64,000 bases of DNA from Cryptomeria japonica (GCF_030272615.1 NC_081405.1:27486272-27550271); one strand, 5' to 3'; numbered from the stretch's first letter, positions 1 through 11,856 are shown. Translations and numbers: made by a program. The notes: generated from the letters alone by a model not told the origin.

Positions 1-590
1 TATCACTCATTAGCATTTGTAGATGTCCATTTTCATTGAAAGTTTTCCATTTTTCATATTTATCTGTTTGAAAGATGTTTATAGAGTCTATTTCCACTCA
101 CAGTTTTCATGTTGGCATGGATGGCTTTGCTGAGTGAAACATAATTATTAGGGAAACTGGAGTCCATGTGTTGGGATCTGAATTCAGACTAATTATCACA
201 AACTATACAGGAATATTCAAACAGAATTTTCAGATTGTAGCAAATTGTTGCAATCCTATGTGTGTTCAATAAATATGAATAGATTTTCAGCTCCTAAACG
301 CAGTATGTTTAGGCGCAGTTTTTCTATTCCAAAATAGCTGTGAAAAACTAAATTGAAAGCCACATAATGTTTGTAATTCGGGCAAATGTTATCAGTAATT
401 AGTCTGAATTCAGATCCCAACACATGGACTCCAGTTTCCCTAATAATTATGTTTCACTCAACAAAGCCATCCATGCCAACATGAAAACTGTGAGTGGAAA
501 TTGACTCTATAAACATCTTTCAAACAGATAAATATGAAAAATGGAAAACTTTCAATCAAAATGGACATCTACAAATGCTAATGAGTAATA
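1..590. repeat. Long inverted repeat, 195-bp arms
   Basis: Positions 1-195 and 396-590 are reverse complements with about four mismatches by eye, around a 200-bp loop (196-395). The left arm starts at the window edge, so the true repeat may be longer. It lies in intron 3 of the minus-strand ABCG gene, so the pre-mRNA could fold into a long hairpin. No target-site duplication can be tested because the left boundary is outside. It could be a foldback or MITE-type element; no coding capacity is seen. Confidence 0.9.
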
Positions 591-2887
591 ATACTATGCT
601 AAAATCATGTAAACCCACATAAAATGATAAAATGTGAGACGCACACAGCAAATACTGAGAGGGGGGGTGAATCAGTATTTGAGACTTTTTTTTTAAAAAC
701 AATTTTCAGAGTTAAACCAAATGAAACAAAAAGAAACAGCCAGCAAACATGAACACAGATTTCTCGTGGAAAACCCTTTCGAGTAAAAAACCACGGCATC
801 AATAAGCTTTCATTAACTTAAATGGGCACCAACGCAGATTACAAAAGATTAATCAGATTACTGAGAGCACCAAATCCCTGAAGATCACACCTTGCAAGAT
901 GAAGCACCCACTCCACCTGATTAAGGCATCAACCTTGAACTTTCCTCTAAACAACTGAATTCAGAAACCTTGAACTGAAGAACGCAATGTATTGATCTTC
1001 TACTTTTGCATCAGTCCCTCATACAATTTCTGTCTGATTTTTGGTTCCAAAATATCCTTTTCTTCATGAAAGAACATCCAGCAACTATTTAGAATATCCA
1101 GCAACTACCATTTACCGTGACTTCTATAGAATACACACACCCAAAAACTGCTTATGCAAAAACAAAAACTTCAAGCTTGAAAAACAGCTTCACCATATTT
1201 ATGACCAGGATAAAACAACGATCCCAAAGAAAATTTCACAGCTCAACTACTAATTTCATATCGTATCTGCAAGTTTGAACCAAAAACTTAACCCATCCAA
1301 ACAGTACTGAAATAGAAAATTGTGTTTGCTGTTTCTGCAGACTCTTTTCAGACACCTTCCACACACGATATTAATTCAATCCCACACCATCTTCCCAGCA
1401 TACACACGCCAAAAATATGAAAGCTCCTTTCCACACCAACACTAATCCCACACAGCCGTTACAAGCAAACTCTTCTTCCAAAAGAAAAATCGTCCCTAGC
1501 ACACAAGAACTTATACGACTTCCAAGTCAAAAACGTTGATCCACCTAATGCTGCGATAACCTTTCCTTTTTGAAACCAAGCTACACAACACTTGCCATTA
1601 CATTGTCCGGCATCAATAATCCAATACGTTTCACAATAATTGTGGTATATGCTGACCCACGACATTCTTCAAAAGCCAGACGTGGTCCTTTTTTTTAATT
1701 AAAAAACGACTAAAAACACCTGAAAACGTCTTCATTCATACATCTCAAAAAAAAATGCAAACTCAGAACATATACCACTACCCACGATGCAAACTCTCCA
1801 CTATCGAAAGCGATTTTTTAATCAAAGGCTTTTAAAGAAGGGTCATCAATTATTTCATTTATCTCTGCCAAGTCAGAGACACGATACTCCAGAAAGAATT
1901 CGAAACACCACAAATAGCATCACCACTAAGAGGTCTGAAGCTGCCCTCAAAAACTAAGGCGTTACAAGGAAAAATTTAAATGCTATGTTGAGATAAAATA
2001 GCCCAAGAATATAAAGTTTCATAATTTCCTTAAATAATTAAGAACTCCTTTGAAAATTCAAAGGCTGACATGGCATAAAATAAACATGATGTGGCAAGAA
2101 ATCTGATGCAACTGCTGACAAGCTGACAAGCAAGCACACAGCTAGCTGAAGTAAACATACACACAGCTCAAACAAGCAACCAAGCACCTCAAGCTGGCAC
2201 CCAAGCACCTCAAGCTGCTCAACCAGGCAAGTAGACAGCTCATCCAAGAAAGCAAGCAGCTCAGCTGAACTTCAAATAAAACTTGACATCAATGACAAAA
2301 ATTCCAACAAAATGTTCATTAAGAAGCTGCAGGCTGCAATTCTTATATGCATACTAAACTTCCTACATGAAATTCCATACAAAACAAATACTCATGCCAT
2401 GGAAAATCAAACAGTAACATGGAAAAGAGAGTTTGGTGCATCAAAATAACAAGACAAGTGCATGCAGAAAGATCATTGTATTCATATAACAGATCTGTGT
2501 ACATAAAATAGAATGATCTCAAACAATATTACACAATTGACTACTCTCATGGATTGGTAACTATTCCCTAGAAGTAGTGTGCATAAATAAGACTGCAGAG
2601 GAACAGGCATAAATTAGAAGTAGAAGTAGTGTGCATAAATAAGTAGTGTCCAACACAGAGAACCACCAGAGTACAAAGTTTTAACTAGACCTCTCCCAGC
2701 CAAACCACAACACATAACTCCTCATGCTTTTTATTTCATTATGAAAAAGTGCTATGTACTATTAAGAGTCTACAGAAGTTGTATCTACCCGCATACAGTG
2801 AATGCTCAAACATGAGAAAGGATGAATTTGAACCATTCCTCACAAAGAAAGTTTATAAGAAGATCTATTAAATTTTTTGCAACTTAC
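591..2887 (-). other. Partial intron 3 of the ABCG gene, with a Copia-type LTR remnant near 640-850
   Basis: This stretch follows the splice donor of exon 3 and no further exon of the transporter was recognised in it. Around 655-685 is a G-run followed by TGAATCAGTATTT, and around 760-800 a block resembling the AAACC...ACCACGG block. Both also occur in the other Copia-type LTRs of this window (31630, 63766 and, inverted, 56770-56996), so an old minus-strand LTR remnant is likely. Short direct repeats (for example GAAGTAGTGTGCATAAATAA at about 2572 and 2626) are the only other structure noticed. Confidence 0.5.
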
Positions 2888-3142
2888 GAATCATGCATGT
2901 CAAACCACGAGGACAGAAAAATCCAGAGCAGCATGGCTTAGAATTTTCAGTTCGAGCAGGCCACTTTGTGGGATTCTGAAGATCAAACACGGTAGAAGTA
3001 GTACTTGACCATCCTGGTTCACATCCTGGACCCCAGGATGAAGAATTACAATTATTGTTTACATATGCATCACCAGTTCGCACATAGGTATTGAAGTAGA
3101 ATTTGACCTCTGCCACACTACAGAGCCTCCGCAACATGTCTC
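2888..3142 (-). CDS. ABCG24/28-like: ABCG24/ABCG28-like transporter, exon 3
   Basis: Encodes 84 codons plus split codons at both ends, in the Cys-rich extracellular N-terminal part of the protein. Visible family blocks are DMLRRLCSVAEVKFYF, a CEPGW block, PARTENSKPCCSGFFCP and GLTCMI, which match the order known in plant ABCG24/ABCG28 proteins before the first transmembrane segment. The acceptor is TTACAG|GAGAC at 3143 and the donor is ATTC|GTAAGT at 2887. The entering phase completes the Gly codon begun by exon 2, and the leaving phase is 1, expecting a Pro codon next. The exon has no stop or frameshift, unlike the retroelement ORFs around it. The rest of the gene (Cys-rich tail, nucleotide-binding domain, ABC2 membrane domain) is outside the window. 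Confidence 0.9.
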
Positions 3143-3586
3143 CTGTAATTAAATCAAAAGTCAGATATAATATATGTGAGATGGATAACAAAGAAAATTA
3201 AATATGACTCAGACTGATATTTAAGTAAACTATCATCTGCACCACATTAACTGACTCTAAAGGTCTGCTATGATATATATTATAGTGTTTGAGTTGGATC
3301 TGCATTAGCTTTGGCCCTTAGATGACCATCTTCTTCTGCAAAATTTAAGATAAGAAATGTTTGCTATCTTCAGTCAAGGCAAACAAATGATTCACAAATT
3401 GAATTGAACTTTAAATGTTTCCATCATATTCATATTCATGTGCATATGTCATTTAATATCAAGAGAATATACAAGTTCAAGCCTCGCATTCCTATTTGTC
3501 AATTTAGACAAGAAGAGCGGTAATATGTACCTGGCCTTGTCTTGTAGACAAAAAAGGATTTCAAAAGGTTTATGTAGGTTTATACT

Positions 3587-4108
3587 AACAAATATCAAAT
3601 CTTACATAAGTCAATGAAAAAATGAGCAGCTATATTTTGGCTAGAACAGAAAATCAGGCATGTGCACCAGGCAATTGAATGAAATTTGACCATGTTGACT
3701 AGCAAGTTCAGAGAGACATAACATGTCAATATCTCTACAGAATAATTTTGAACATAATCAAAGTCCTGACTTGTTGACTACTAAATGTGTGGATCGTAGA
3801 AGGATCATGGACAAGTTACTCAAAAAAATCTTTGAAGTTATACAATTGGTGTTTCCACAATGCACTACTATGTAATAGGAGCTGCATGGTTTCAAGATAG
3901 TTTTCATGAAAAATATTTCATGAAAAGAAGTTAACAAGAAGCCATATTTATGAGCATGAATGAACTACTTGACACTCATTGCATCTAGGGATTCTCGCAA
4001 GGTAAAGCACCTAGACTTCCTAAGAGGTCACCCATTTTTAGAATACTCTAATACAAGTGCACTTAACAGTGAAGTTTCACCTACAATCAGGCCATTTAAC
4101 TTGCTACC
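3587..4108 (+). repeat. Direct repeat copy A, split by the giant LTR
   Basis: From the phrase ACAAATATCAAATCTTAC onward this segment repeats at 8648 with scattered substitutions and small indels. Its last part (TTTTTTATG... to about 8640) lies on the far side of the LTR insertion, directly after the TSD. Without the insertion, copies A and B would be adjacent, so this was a tandem duplication of roughly 580 bp. No coding content was recognised in it. Confidence 0.85.
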
Positions 4109-4446
4109 TGTTGTGACGTTTTCACACGTCGCCCCATTGCAAATGGGGACCCATGTTTTTTGCTTTTTAGGGTTTGTTTTTGGTCTTTTAGGGTTTTGTT
4201 AGTTAGCCTTTGCATTTTGAGTGTCGCCCAGACTTCCTAAGAGGTCACCCATTTTTAGAATACTCTAATACAAGTGCACTTAACAGTGAAGTTTCACCTA
4301 CAATCAGGCCATTTAACTTGCTACCTGTTGTGACGTTTTCACACGTCGCCCCATTGCAAATGGGGACCCATGTTTTTTGCTTTTTAGGGTTTGTTTTTGG
4401 TCTTTTAGGGTTTTGTTAGTTAGCCTTTGCATTTTGAGTGTCGCCC
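4013..4446 (+). repeat. Exact 217-bp tandem duplication across the LTR 5' junction
   Basis: Positions 4013-4229 and 4230-4446 read as identical. Each unit holds about 96 bp of the flanking copy A, the target CTACC and the first 121 bp of the LTR (TGTTGTGACG...). It must therefore have arisen after the LTR inserted, and recently, since no difference was seen. Confidence 0.95.
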
Positions 4447-4467
4447 AGGTGATCACATGGATAAGCA

Positions 4468-4610
4468 AGTCTGGCTTGAGTGATGTCTTGATCCTGAAAT
4501 TTGGCTAAGTCTGGAATGTCTTGAAAATTTGGCTAAGTCTGAACGTCCTGATCCTGAAATTTGGCTAAGTCTGGAATGTCCTGATCCTGAAATTTGACTA
4601 AGTCTGGAAA
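4468..4610 (+). repeat. Short tandem repeat, about 33-bp unit
   Basis: The phrase TTGGCTAAGTCTGGAATGTC, usually followed by CTGATCCTGAAATTT, occurs about four times with small changes near the start of the giant LTR. It lies just before the palindrome array. Confidence 0.75.
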
Positions 4611-4778
4611 CTGAAAAACCTCAAAAAACTAGATTTTGCAATATAACTCCTGGAGGTCTCAAACCACTCTCAAACATCCTGAAAGTATATATGGAATATA
4701 ACTTAAAGTATAAGAACTTATACTTAAATGTTATATTCCATGAAAATTATCCTGATAGAGAGTTCGAAAAGTCAAATT

Positions 4779-6341
4779 TCGCTCCTATCCTTCACTGAGG
4801 GTCCAGAGCGAAGTGCGCTCCTGTCCCTCACCAAGGGACCAGGGCGATAATACTTATTTGAGCCATTCCTGACCTTTTTTGGACGAATTGAGACATCAAA
4901 GGCATGGTGAAGGGCAAAATGAACGTGATGGAGCATCCAGACTTTATCAAAAGCAATGAAATGATGAAGTTTTTGCCTAGAAGGTGAAATTCGCTCCTGT
5001 CCCTCACTGAAGGACCAGAGCGATTTTATTCATATGCACATTTTTAGACTTTGTTTGGACATTAACTTTTATTCATAGCATGAAGCAGGATGATATCTTC
5101 CCTAGCAAAGACATTTCATGGTGAAAAGTGAAGCATTTGGGCCTGGAGGACAAAAATCGCTCCTGTCCCTCACTGAAGGACCGGAGCTCAAAATCAAACA
5201 TTGCCTTGTCCTTGCAGGATTCGAACCATTTGACGATTTGAGGAGATCAAAGGAGATACATTTTATCAGTTGAATATAATTTGAAAGCGCAATCATGAGG
5301 AAAATTGACCCTAGAAGCAAAATCGCTCCTGTCCCTCTGCCAGGGACCAGGGCGAATTTAAGTGATAGCTCCCGTCCCTCTCTCAGGGACCAGAGCGATT
5401 TTCCCTATAAGACATGTTTTGGGCAAAGATCAAGCAAGTTTTGAGTTTGAAGCAAGAAAGGAGGATGAAATGAACCCGTTGAAGACAAATTGAAGATTAC
5501 AAGACATCAATAGGAGACTCAAATTGGCCTAGGCGCTCCTGTCCCTCAGTCAGGGACCAGAGCGATTTTTGCCTTAGGTCAATTTCTCGCCAAGTTTGAA
5601 CAAACTCCCGGCCAAGGATGAATGAAAAGGGGCACAACAAGTCCGTTGAAGATAATTTTAAACATGGGCAAAGTGTGATTGAGCCTAGAAAATGAAGTTC
5701 GCTCCTGTCCCTCTCCAAGGGACCAGAGCGAAATAGTCAAATATGCTTAAACTTTGAAGGCCACGTTCGTTTCAAATGTTCAAGAAGGAATAAAGGACAT
5801 CATTCTACGCCTTGAAGATTATTTGATATCAATATGATGGAGGATTTGCACCATAGATCAAAGTTCGCTCCTGTCCTTCAGTCAAGGACCAGGGCGATAT
5901 TCACAAAATCCATCATTTTTCTTCCTAGATCACATCAAAGCAAAGTTATACAAGGTTGAAAATGTCATTTGAAAGGTGATAGGCAAGAAGTGAATGATAA
6001 AGGATCACAAATTTGAGCTAGAAACTAAAGTTCGCTCCTGTCCTCCAGTCAAGGACCAGGGCGAAAACCACTTGAAGGACAAATTTGCTTTGCAAAGAAG
6101 AAGTTTGGCGTGTGTGAAATAAACAAGGGGAAATGCAAAGTTCGCTCCTGTCCCTCAGCCAGGGACCAGGGCGATAATGGTCTAAGAGACATTCATTCGA
6201 AAGATTGAATAAGATCAAGCTCAAGGTTCCCGTTTAAAATGCCAATTTGGACGTAAGGGAAGTGACTTTGAACGTAAAAGGCGAGAAATTCAAGAACAAA
6301 ATGCTAAAGCGCTCCTGTCCCTCTGCCAGGGACCAGAGCGA
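4779..6341 (+). repeat. Twelve 33-bp palindromes at mostly 166/167-bp spacing
   Basis: Each copy reads TCGCTCCTGTCCCT, a 5-bp variable loop, then AGGGACCAGAGCGA, so it can fold into a 14-bp stem with one or two mismatches. Starts: 4779, 4815, 4991, 5157, 5323, 5366, 5533, 5699, 5865, 6032, 6142, 6309. Intervals: 36, 176, 166, 166, 43, 167, 166, 166, 167, 110, 167. Copies differ mainly in the loop and at AGAGCGA/AGGGCGA. The sequence between copies is much less conserved but has shared short phrases, so the array is a decayed tandem repeat in which the palindrome stayed conserved. It lies upstream of both TATA boxes, i.e. in U3. Confidence 0.95.
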
Positions 6342-7689
6342 TGAGGTTAAAATTCATTCTTCTTCCCATGTCTAGGCGCCAACATCATTTCCAAATTGCA
6401 TTAAATGCTAAATTTCGATGGACCTTGATATTTTTAATTAAAATTGGCATTTAATGGGTGCGCACAAGGCATTTAATTGATTAATTTAGCCTTTTAAAAA
6501 TCATTAATTACGAAGGCATTTAATTAATTAATTATTAATTTAATTAAATAAGAGGGAGAACGCTTGGGTTTTATTTTTATATTTATACAAAAGTCGGCCT
6601 CCTTTTATTTTAATTTTTTGTTATTATTTGCCTTATTTTCAAGTCGGCCTAGAGGTAATTAAAGAGGTGAGCGCTTATATAAGGAGGGTACTTTGAAGCA
6701 TTTCAAATCATCATTTAATCATTCACTTGCATGCGATTTTGGAAGACAAGGAAAAGTGCGAAATTTCCATCCAAGGAAGAGTGCGAATTTGGTTAGAAGT
6801 GGAGCGAATTCTCTATCAAAGCGTTGAAGTCCTCAAGGTGGTGAAATTAAGTAAGGAGGTGCATTTTATCCAAGGGAGGGCTTTGATCTACACTTTGCCT
6901 AGCCAAAATTCATCTATTTTTTAGAGTTGATTCTCAAGAAGAGGTATGGCAAAATCATCTTGACACCCTTATTCAAGGTTTGATTTTTTTTAAGCATTTT
7001 TGGGAAAAATCTAAGTATTACATGGTTAATTAGGAAATGATAACTCAAGATTTATCATGAAGTTTCCTAATTAAAATCTTGAATATTCCTTTTAAAGTTT
7101 AATTTTTAGATTTCAAGATATATTACTAATTTTGAAATGTTGTGTAGGCATCAAATGGAGATCCCGGAGTTGGAAAATCAAGCCAGATCAAGGACGGCCT
7201 TCTTTGGACTAACGTCATCAAGGGCGACCTCTTCCAAATCCAGCATTCCAAGGCGAGGTACATCAATCATCCTACACATCAAGGACACAAGAAGTCAGAA
7301 CAAGGGTTCGTTGAAGAAGCAAATAGTTCCAGATGAATTAATTAAAGTTAGCTTCTCAACAACACCAAGTTGAATATTTACCAAGTTACAAGTGTCAGAC
7401 AAGGTGGCATCCTAGTCATCACTTCTCCAGTCAGTGTGGTCCACCTCAACATTTCCAGATTCAATGTACCTAACTCATGGAAGGTGGCACAAACTCCGAT
7501 GTACCTACCCCGGCTATCCATTGGTCGATTTTTCTAGAGAGGACATGTGTCCAAGCAATACAATTTTATCATTGGTCAAGCGTTAAATGTTATGTAATGG
7601 TTGTAACAAACCCTAATTAGGGTTTTCATTGTTGAATCTTGGCCATTGATCTCGAATTGATCTAAGCCATCGAATTGTATTGTGGGCAC

Positions 7690-7697
7690 TATATAAG
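7690..7697 (+). promoter_or_regulatory. TATA box of the giant LTR
   Basis: TATATAAG in the context GGGCACTATATAAGCCC, inside the LTR and followed by about 890 bp to the LTR end. A second candidate, TTATATAAGG, lies near 6676 upstream of a TTTAAT-rich stretch. Which one is used cannot be decided from sequence. Confidence 0.55.
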
Positions 7698-8647
7698 CCC
7701 TGGCATTTCATTTGTAAAGGCTAATCAGAAAATAATTAGGAATTAGCAATAGTTAGAGAGTTAGAAGATAGTTGGAAGAGTTAGAATATAGTTGATAGAA
7801 TAGCAATTAGAGTAGAGTAGAGAGAGAAGGCAAAGATTGTTGCCAAGAGGTTGTTGTAAAAGACTTGTAACTTCATTGAAGAAATGGTGAAATTTATGGG
7901 TCGATTCGACAATTTGCATGGTCTTTATACTTCTCATATTTGATTTCATGTTATTAGATGAGTGGAAGAAATGTGCTTGATTGATGGTGGAATTCGTACA
8001 TCCATACTACTAGCAGTTTGTTGATTGCAGACTTGCCTTGCGTAGTCAACTGGAATCATTCAGCTTAAGCCTACCTTCAATTGTCGCTTCTTCATTGATA
8101 TGCATCAACCTGATGGTGTCTATGCCTGCAGTGACGACTTGAACATCATAAAGCTTTCCTTCGAAGATCGCACTAACCTTGTGGAGATGTTCCTATGATG
8201 TCAAAACAAGACTTAGTTAGAATTTCATCAAAGATCAATCATTGCTCCTACATTCCTTAGTATTAGGATTAGATTCTCTCCTTGCCCTCGTCTTTTTTCC
8301 TTTTTTTGCAAATCAAAGCTAGTGAAATCCTGTGTTCCAGCAATATTCAAAGCAGATCAGACGTTCAATCATCAAGTGTAAGTCCCCTTGTGATTCCAGC
8401 AAATCACATCATACCACAAAGAGCTTATCCACACGTAGAGACCCTACATACAAGAACCTTGGAGTCATCCTGATTGATCCTTTTTTGCGACATCTTCAGC
8501 AATCAGAGGCTTTATTCAAGAGAGGATAAGGTACCCTTGGGTATTTTATTCTGTGTTAGGCAGTGTACAAAATACACGTCAACACTACCCAATTTTTTAT
8601 GTTCTTGGATTAAAAAAAGTGTTTATTTTAATTTACGGTAAGTGAGT

Positions 8648-9185
8648 AACAAATATCAAATCTTACTTAAATCAATGAAGAAATGAGCAGCTATATTTTG
8701 ACTCAAACACAAAATTAGGCATGTGCATCATGCAATTGAATGAAATTTGACCATGTTGACTAGCAAGTTTAGAGAGACATAACATGTCAATATCTCTATA
8801 GAATAATTTTGAACATAACCAAAGTCTTGACTAGTTGACTACTAAATGTGTGGATCATGGAAGGATTATGAACAAGTTATCCAAAAAAAAATCTTTGAAG
8901 TTATACAATTGGTGTTTCCACAATGCACTACTATGTAATACAATATTTTAGGATTCTGCTGCATGGTTTCAAGTTAGTTTTCAAGATACATATTTCATGA
9001 GTAGAAGTTCACAAGAAGCCATCTCTTATGAGCGTGAATGAACTACTTGACACTCATTGCATCTAGGGATGCTCACAAGGTGAAGCACCTTGACTTTCTA
9101 AGAGGTCACCCATATTTATAATACTCTAATACAAGTGCACTTAACAATTTCACCTGCAATCAGGCCAATTTGCTACCAAATTTTT
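8648..9185 (+). repeat. Direct repeat copy B
   Basis: Second copy of the segment at 3587-4108. It includes the uninterrupted site TTGCTACCAAATTTTTATG, which is the unoccupied form of the LTR target CTACC. The divergence between copies (many point differences and a short insertion near 8940-8960) shows the duplication is old. Confidence 0.85.
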
Positions 9186-10778
9186 ATGTTTTTTAATTTA
9201 AAAAAGTGTTTTTTTAAATCGGCACCCTTTCCCATCCGCACATCTATGGGAGCACCCAAGAGCAACCAAGGGACATCTTAGATGCCTTGAGTTCCTTGTG
9301 GGTATACCGTAGCCAAGATGCTCCCATCACCACTCCCAATCCTGGGACTAACTAGCATGGGTCCAAGACTCCAGCCCAAGAATCCAATAAGGGAGATACT
9401 TCATGTAAGAAGGAGTGAGGATTGAAATTTGGAGATACTAAATACAGGGGGAGCAAGGATCTGGATTGGGAGATACTTGATGCAAAGAGGAGCAAGGATT
9501 GGGCTAAAAAGATACTCGATGCTAGAGGGAAACAAAATAAGGGAAGAAAGCAGCCCAAATACTCTCCAACTTAAGTAAATTGAAAAGATATTATAAGTAT
9601 TGTTGCCAAAGTGCCTTCAATTGTTGTCTAAGAGCTAATGAATGACTATGCTTCCAAAAGTGTCTTTGGATGTTGTCAAAGATCAACTATATTCTCTATA
9701 TAGGAAGGCATATGTTGCTGCTGAAGAATACATGTTGCTGCTAAAGTGCACATTGGTAGGATAAAAGACATTTATGTTCATTGAACAATTGTCGACTTGG
9801 AAAAGATCCCACTTGATGGTCTTTTATCATGTGGGCAATCAAGGGGCGGCAAAACACCATAGGATGCAAGTTGTTGGTTATTTGTAGCCATATCATTTAT
9901 TTTTTATCATGATTGCAGATGTAGCTGGGTGGCAACCAATTGACTATTGGAAATCCTTGATGGTGACAATTGGACTAAAGAAGATGAATTGCCAAATGGT
10001 TAGAAGGATGTTTGAATAGTTGCAAATCACAACCATTCCTATTCAAAAGGCACCAGTCCATCTTCCTTGGAGCGACATAAGTAGAAAGGGGATAAAAGAA
10101 TAACTTTGAGCATTCAACAGGTCTGGTTGTCTTGGGAAGTAACTCTAATACTGGATTTGAGCAGAAAAAGGTGTTGCAGAGTTCTTTTGTTTGCAAGAGC
10201 AAAGAGGACATAGAGGAGTTTGAATATTGCATTGTAATACTTAAAGAAGATCATTGTAGTGGCACTATTCTCTTTGTAGTGATACCTATTAGTGATGGGA
10301 TGCTAACGGCATACATTTCCTAGACTTTTTCACCCATCTTGGGTTTTCTCAAGAGGAAACTTTATGTCAAGTGACTTATTTCCTATGTTTGTGCTCTGTT
10401 AATAATTGTTTACTTCTTAGTATTTTGAATTTCATATCGTTGTAGGTATTTAATCCCTTTATGAGTAATTTGCTGAGAGTTATGAGATGAGTTAAGCTCG
10501 AAATCTATAGTCGATGCATCATTAGGATAGAAATCCAATGATTTATGAAGTCGTTCAAAAGAATATTGTAGGGGATAGTGAAGGATTACAACCTATCAAG
10601 CTAGAGTAGGACTCACAATCAAAGTGGATCAACTAGGATTAAAACCCCACATTTACAAAGAAGGACCATGCATTGGTTGATAAGGCTAACCATGTAGCAT
10701 AACTTGTACTATTGGAGGGAAAGAGGAGAGAGCCAATATATAGCTATAGATAAACAAGTTGTGGAGGATGATCATGTT
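9186..10778. other. Intron sequence without recognised genes
   Basis: Between the duplicated segment and the Copia TSD. No domain, tRNA or LTR boundary was recognised. The small open frames here (for example 9975-10232 and 10132-10323) overlap on opposite strands and show no known motif. Confidence 0.5.
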
Positions 10779-10783
10779 CCTAC

Positions 10784-11510
10784 TGTTAAGTTTATGATCA
10801 GATTATAACAAGAACAAAAATTCTCCACAAATGAACGGTATGAACACTAAGTTACCCTGGGAAAACCTTCCTTATGAAGGTGAAAAACCCAGCCACAAAA
10901 TTCTCAGTTATATTTAATCAGGTTTGAATATGATTTACAAAGAATAGCTTCACTGCTTGAAGCTTTATGCACACAACAGTATAACACACAAGATAATAAA
11001 TCAGACTGCTGTAGAAGATCGGCCTGCTGTAGAAGATCAGACTGCAATAGTAGATAACGTGATCTGCCAAAGAATATGCAATATGCTTACTGACTATATA
11101 TGTCTTCAATCTGCCTCTAAGTTATGATAAAGTCTTAACTCGTTGTGTGTTTCTGATCTAAGTATATCGCATATATCTATCACCACGAACCAGGAGGGGA
11201 GATGCATTAACCATATATATTGACTCCGATGTCTTTCCAATAAGGACGCGTCTCTTCATGACACTCTAAATCGGCTTTCACTATAACATTATTGACTATA
11301 CACAAACCGATTCATTAATAACACAATTAGTTATATTGTTCAATGTTAATACACCCGATAAACATCTTTTAATGATTAATCATCGCAACCCGATAATGCA
11401 ATATGTTCGATATTTAATGCACAAGTAAATTGGTTTACTAGATATGTAAGGCCGATAGAATATCTACTAATCGGCCTTGAAGGATTACTTTTGATGCTAC
11501 ATCATCAACA
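10784..11510 (-). repeat. 3' LTR of the minus-strand Copia element
   Basis: 727 bp, pairing with 16021-16744. Bordered inside by CTCCCTCTTAGCTAGGGAGG (11511-11530), whose minus-strand reading ends in AAGAGGGAG and serves as the polypurine tract. Confidence 0.95.
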
Positions 11511-11675
11511 CTCCCTCTTAGCTAGGGAGGAATCCTTCTTAATACAAATGAACACAACCACCATGGCTACTCCCAGAGGGTGAGTACACAAATGCTAAGT
11601 CATAGAGTCTATACATGACATCCACCATACCTACTCGCAGAGGGTGGATCCACCATACCTACTCGCAAAGGGTGG

Positions 11676-11856
11676 AACAAGGGCTAGAACCTCAAACTTC
11701 TCTCACAGAGAAGAATGCACAACAAGGGTGATACCTCAAACTTCTCTCACAGAGAAGAATGCATGACAAGGGCTGATACCTCAAACTTCTCTCACAGAGA
11801 AGAATGCATAACAATGGCTGATACCTCAAACTTCTCTCACAGAGAAGAATGCATAA
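11676..11856 (-). repeat. Four 44/45-bp tandem repeats, each with a hairpin
   Basis: Between the end of the pol frame and the polypurine tract. The core CTTCTCTCACAGAGAAG occurs at 11697, 11741, 11786 and 11831 and folds into a perfect 7-bp stem with a 3-nt loop. Just outside (11570-11675) a second repeat, ACCTACTCGCAGAGGGTGG, occurs about three times. The position corresponds to the 3' untranslated part of the element RNA. Confidence 0.9.

Larger units (their letters stand above)
4109..8584 (+). mobile_element. Giant LTR (probable solo LTR) of an LTR retrotransposon
   Basis: The element starts TGTTGTGACG (4109, repeated at 4326 by the 217-bp duplication) and ends ACACGTCAACA (8584). It is flanked by CTACC at 4104-4108 and 8585-8589, a perfect 5-bp TSD. 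The length is about 4.26 kb after removing the duplication. No second copy of the LTR start occurs between the ends and there is no gag, pol, PBS or polypurine tract, so a solo LTR is the simplest reading. TATATAAG boxes lie near 6676-6684 and 7690-7697, leaving about 0.9 kb for R-U5. The superfamily cannot be assigned without an internal domain. A 4.5-kb non-autonomous element is the alternative. Confidence 0.75.

Noticed and set aside
2038-2247. Leu/Cys-rich minus-strand frame resembling a membrane peptide
   Set aside because: Short, repetitive (CAAGCACCTCAAGCTG repeated) and within intron 3; no evidence of coding.
4779-6341. CRISPR-like layout (repeats of equal length with spacers)
   Set aside because: Spacers are about 133 bp and mutually related, the locus lies in a plant LTR, and no cas genes exist. 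It is a palindromic repeat array in U3.
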